A stretch of 7,167 nt of DNA from Bacteroidaceae bacterium (lineage in GTDB: Bacteria > Bacteroidota > Bacteroidia > Bacteroidales > Bacteroidaceae), in the NCBI GenBank assembly GCA_017383665.1, contig JAFNWA010000330.1, positions 1 to 7,167 of the forward strand. The letters run 5' to 3'. Of the stretch, positions 3,873-7,167 are shown one piece after another (the first letter of the stretch is position 1; each line of letters begins with the position of its first letter). The notes below the pieces were generated by a model that saw only the letters and a list, made by a program, of their open reading frames with translations, was not told the origin of the DNA and ran no database searches. The translations under genes and the position numbers were made by a program.

Positions 3873-6800
3873 TATTTTTTATAAACCTTCTTTCCGTTAA
3901 TAATATACATACCCGGCTCGGTAATTTCGCTCAGCTTGCGTCCCTGCAGGTCGTAGATTGTATCTTCAACATCTTCGTGCTCAACATCTTCAATATCGGT
4001 TGTTTCACCGAATACAAACTGCAGTGCCGAAGCCTTGCCTGTTGCTTCAATGTAGTAAGCCTTGTTTGCATTGATTTTTCTGCTTGTACTGCTTAACTTG
4101 TAGAGCATTATGTGAGTACCCACTCCCTTGTATGAAAGGATATAGGCATTTGTTGTGCCTGGGATGTCCTCTGCTTCAAGAGTTCCTGCAAAGCCTGTTT
4201 CGTGAACTGCTGCACTTGCAGGCGCAGGAGCAAAACCAAACTTACCTGCTTTTTCAGCCTCAACGAGAACAGGAGTTTTTGCCGGCAATACATTGTTTGT
4301 CAGCTCAAGTTCTGCCATATAAACCTGCTCGCCCTCGGTGTGGTCAACTCCATACACTTTAACACCTTCGGGTACTGTTGTTGCAAATGGCAGGTTTACA
4401 GTACCCAACTTTGCGTTAGAACCATCGGCTACGCTCACTTGGAATGCGAATGGAACTTCCTCAAACACCATGTCTGTGCAGTTGCCGTTTTCGTTTTCCT
4501 TTCTGATGGATGTACCTGTATTAAAGTTTAGGTCATTGCTGGTAGATGTTCCGTATGCGTTGTAGCTTCTCTTGTTATTGCCGCTTACTGCATACAAAGT
4601 AAATGTTCCGGTTTTAGAACCTACATCAGTCTTTAGTGTTGCGTATGAATGGCTCAAATCACCATCGTAATTCCAACCGTAATCACCTACTGCACTGATA
4701 AGGTTTAATGAACCGTTGAAGTCGCTTTGTGCAATGAATATAGATTTGGTCGTCTCGTCCTTTGTGGTGCTCCATTTGAGGTTTTGTCCATCACGGTAGA
4801 TGTAGCGCAATGTTCCGTCACTCATCTTGCCGGCAATGCGGTAGGCTTTACCGTCTTCAAGAGCGGTAATTTGCCTAAAGAAAGCCTTGTAGGTAACAGT
4901 CGTGTTGGGATTTGCTTTCAATGTCAAAGTATATACAGCACTTGTGCTCACTGTGGTACCTTCGTCACTGCTGCCATCCATCAATGCCCAGTGGTCAAAT
5001 ACATAACCGCTATTTGCCTTTGCTGTAATGGTTACGGTGTTGCCAGTTGCCATTTCAAACGTTGTCACACCTTCGCTGCCAATGTACGCTGTACCGTTAT
5101 CGCCTGCCACTACTGCAATGTATGCCTTGTAGTTGAAGTTTGCGACAAAATAGTAGCTGTCTTCCTCGGCAACAAATGAGTAATCAGCATCCTGGCTCAG
5201 TTTTGTACCATCCAATGTCCAGTATGCAAATATTGCATCAGCGCTATAAGATACAGCGTGTATGTCAACTGTTGTTCCGTAATCAAAAACCTTGTGCGTG
5301 AGTGTGGCTTCGTCGCCAATGTATGCAAATGCATATCCGTTCTTTATCAATTCAATTCTGACATCTACCTGCTTTATGAATTTGGCATTGTAGGTTGTAT
5401 TTGCCGTGATAGTTGTCGAGTAGCTTGCATCAGTGCTTACACACTCATCGTTCTCATTATACCAACCTGCAAAGCGGTAGTTTGTACCGGCAGTAGTAGC
5501 GGTGAATGTCACATTAGCATCCTTATTTACAACCAGTGATTCATTACTCTCTGTTGTACCTACAGCAACCTTTACGGTACCACCATTCTCGCCTCCAATT
5601 GTTGTTGCAGTTACAGTGACTATGCAATTTGCAATTTGTCTGAAGTTTGCTACATACTCTCCATCGACAGTTGCTGTGAATGTGTATGTGGCATCGGTGC
5701 TGACAACTTCTGTTCCCTTTGTCCAGTTTACAAACTCATAACCATTGTTTGCCACGGCTGTGAGTGTCACACTGCCACCGTGCTCAACGGTTGCTGGGCT
5801 TGCGGTTGCGCTACCGCCTGTGCCTGCTGTTACGCTGATGTTGTAGATGTTGATTGCAAACTCTGCTGTGAGTGCAATTACATCGTCTTTTCCACCGCTT
5901 ATGTTTTTAGTATATGCTGCAGTTTCAACTTCGTTTGTACCATCTATCCATTTAACAAAGTGGTAACCCTCAACCGGTACGGCTTCAATGGTCAAATCGC
6001 CTGTCGGTACATACTTGCGTACCACATTCTCCTCGCCGCCAATATTTGTTGTACCTTTATTCTCGGGGGTGATAGTAAGGCTAATCTTTGGCCAAGTCTT
6101 AACAGCTTTATCTATAGCGTCAAAATATGTATTGAACTGGTTCAATCTTATTTGTTCTTTATTATAAACCAATGAATCTATCATTATCTGGAATTCATCA
6201 GTTACCAGATAGTTACCATTGCCTTTATCAAAAGGTCGGAGTCTTTGATCTAAGGCTATGATAAAGTCTGTGTAATCGGCCTCCTTTATCATCATCCAAG
6301 CTCCCGGAATGGTGTTGCTGTTATGGTGTGTTGCATAACCATAGCTTGGTGAGGTAGAACACAGATATCCGGCCTCTTCACCAATCTTTGCTACGAGGGC
6401 ATAATCGCCATTATATGTTCCGGCATCGCCCAAGAAAGTAAATGCAGTAGCTTCGGCTTTTTCAACAAACTCTACATTCTGGGCATCGCTTGAAGCAATG
6501 CTTGTCACTTTAATGTATTTACCTGTAAGCTCGTTCTTGAAGATGAACTCAAAGCTGTTGTTTACGTTGTATATAGCCCAAGCAATTTTGGGGTTACCTT
6601 CCATTGTGTTGTATGTCGGGTTGGCACCATATTCGTATGTACCATCGTTTACTTTTGATACATATTCTGCATCCGTTGAAGCTGCAGCCAAATAGTTTGG
6701 TCTTGCACTTGCATTAGTAGGATAATAGATGTTATGCCAAAGATTGTCGGTCTCCTCGCTGGCGGGGTTGCTTACCTTGAACTTCAGTTTTACGGTATTT

Positions 6801-7167
6801 GTGTAGGTGTATGAAGCACCGTCGGTCGTGAGTTTCGGTTCTATTCCCAGTTCCTCAATGAACGGATACTCGGTCTTCAATTTCGCTGCCAATGTTTCGG
6901 TATTAACCTCGCCAGTCAAGCCACTAAGTGTTACTTTATAGGTATTTCCCTGTATATCATTCAATGTAACATTTGCAACAATCTGCTCAAAGTTTGCAAT
7001 ATACTCTGCATTGGCTGTTACACTGTCGATGGTGTAGCTTGCATCGGTGCTTACTACTTTGCCGTTCAAAGTCCAATTTACAAAGCGGTAACCTTCGTTT
7101 GCTGTGGCTGTAAGAGTTACCGGCTTGCCCTGCTCAATGGTTGAGGTTAACGGTGATACGCTACCGC
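3872..7167 (-). CDS. Large secreted/surface protein with InlB-type beta repeats and sorting-like tail, 5' end outside the window
   Basis: The frame is open from the right edge to TAA at 3872-3874, giving 1097 visible residues without the N-terminus or signal peptide. At least six InlB B-repeat-like (Listeria/Bacteroides) units are recognisable by G-S/T-V-x-P, GY-F-W and Y-A-F patterns: about residues 1-62, 360-437, 439-512, 513-600, 601-680 and 681-766. Example pieces are EGYRFVNWTLNGKVVSTDA and NNGYEFVNWTKGTEVVSTD. A separate segment (about 137-332, with NELTGKYIKVTS and TIPGAWMMIKEAD) and another (767-904, with DGKAYRIAGKMSDGTLRYIY) look like beta-rich, possibly carbohydrate-binding folds; that is a guess. 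Residues 908-1052 (GTVNLPFATTVPEGVKVYGV, LPAKTPVLVEA) resemble a beta-sandwich seen near the end of Bacteroidales exported proteins. An acidic linker (DIEDVEHEDVEDT) precedes the tail IYDLQGRKLSEITEPGMYIINGKKVYKK-type end (1070-1097). Likely cell-surface adhesin or binding protein. A TTG at 7067-7069 is not a credible start because repeat sequence continues upstream. Confidence 0.85.
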   Translation of the reverse strand, partial: GSVSPLTSTIEQGKPVTLTATANEGYRFVNWTLNGKVVSTDASYTIDSVTANAEYIANFEQIVANVTLNDIQGNTYKVTLSGLTGEVNTETLAAKLKTEYPFIEELGIEPKLTTDGASYTYTNTVKLKFKVSNPASEETDNLWHNIYYPTNASARPNYLAAASTDAEYVSKVNDGTYEYGANPTYNTMEGNPKIAWAIYNVNNSFEFIFKNELTGKYIKVTSIASSDAQNVEFVEKAEATAFTFLGDAGTYNGDYALVAKIGEEAGYLCSTSPSYGYATHHNSNTIPGAWMMIKEADYTDFIIALDQRLRPFDKGNGNYLVTDEFQIMIDSLVYNKEQIRLNQFNTYFDAIDKAVKTWPKISLTITPENKGTTNIGGEENVVRKYVPTGDLTIEAVPVEGYHFVKWIDGTNEVETAAYTKNISGGKDDVIALTAEFAINIYNISVTAGTGGSATASPATVEHGGSVTLTAVANNGYEFVNWTKGTEVVSTDATYTFTATVDGEYVANFRQIANCIVTVTATTIGGENGGTVKVAVGTTESNESLVVNKDANVTFTATTAGTNYRFAGWYNENDECVSTDASYSTTITANTTYNAKFIKQVDVRIELIKNGYAFAYIGDEATLTHKVFDYGTTVDIHAVSYSADAIFAYWTLDGTKLSQDADYSFVAEEDSYYFVANFNYKAYIAVVAGDNGTAYIGSEGVTTFEMATGNTVTITAKANSGYVFDHWALMDGSSDEGTTVSTSAVYTLTLKANPNTTVTYKAFFRQITALEDGKAYRIAGKMSDGTLRYIYRDGQNLKWSTTKDETTKSIFIAQSDFNGSLNLISAVGDYGWNYDGDLSHSYATLKTDVGSKTGTFTLYAVSGNNKRSYNAYGTSTSNDLNFNTGTSIRKENENGNCTDMVFEEVPFAFQVSVADGSNAKLGTVNLPFATTVPEGVKVYGVDHTEGEQVYMAELELTNNVLPAKTPVLVEAEKAGKFGFAPAPASAAVHETGFAGTLEAEDIPGTTNAYILSYKGVGTHIMLYKLSSTSRKINANKAYYIEATGKASALQFVFGETTDIEDVEHEDVEDTIYDLQGRKLSEITEPGMYIINGKKVYKK

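Noticed and set aside
4727..6175. Plus-strand cysteine-rich open frames opposite the surface protein
   Set aside because: The cysteines arise from the complement of GCA/ACA-rich codons of the repeat protein; the opposite frame is continuous and has recognisable domains.
7067..7069. TTG as the start of the surface protein
   Set aside because: The frame continues upstream with clear repeat sequence (EQGKPVTLTATANEGYRFVNW) to the window edge, so the gene is simply truncated by the window.

Overview
The window looks like chromosomal DNA from a member of the Bacteroidales (gut or oral Bacteroides/Prevotella-like; the species cannot be named). The reasons are two promoters of the Bacteroidetes type (TTTG or TTG, then 19-20 bases, then TAnnTTTG-like), C-terminal tails resembling the end of type IX secretion sorting domains, a C10 cysteine protease, an AbiE module of the Bacteroidales kind, and the absence of clear Shine-Dalgarno sequences. 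Every real gene lies on the minus strand, so the window reads right to left in transcription terms. The standard code fits: the intact genes have no internal TGA.

Layout from left to right. (1) 1-1200: an abiE-type toxin-antitoxin or phage-defence pair. The antitoxin/repressor gene (545-1150) is intact and has a promoter with a perfect 10-bp inverted-repeat operator laid over it. The toxin gene (552 to beyond the left edge) overlaps it by 8 bases but carries an in-frame TGA after 20 codons. (2) 1201-2222: a repeat-dense block. It holds an inverted pair of TGTCATYTCGAC/GAGA-ATCTC repeats, then three same-oriented copies (A, B, C) of a structured repeat bounded by 13-base inverted ends. Copies B and C sit 10 bases either side of a single small gene for a DUF559 (Vsr-like, PD-(D/E)XK fold) endonuclease-like protein, so the gene looks like the cargo, or the engine, of a repeat-bounded cassette. 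(3) 2228-2499: an orphan C-terminal sorting tail, interrupted by an 80-bp palindromic element, next to the 3' end of the protease gene. (4) 2415-3353: a secreted C10 (streptopain-family) cysteine protease with its own promoter, no visible propeptide and a C-terminal sorting-like tail. (5) 3430-3600: two further copies (D1, D2) of the same hairpin design as A-C, in a simpler form. (6) 3645-7167: the end of an operon. A large surface protein made of InlB/Listeria-Bacteroides-type beta repeats and lectin-like segments runs off the right edge. It is followed through a TAATG overlap by a 55-residue peptide gene, then by a strong intrinsic terminator.

The two exported proteins share a C-terminal cassette (TDI-acidic-V, linker, IYDLQGRK, PG or KG, YIINGKKV) and were probably sent out by the same route. 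The parts most worth following up are the repeat-bounded DUF559 cassette with its base-paired, covarying hairpins, and the small translationally coupled peptide behind the surface protein.
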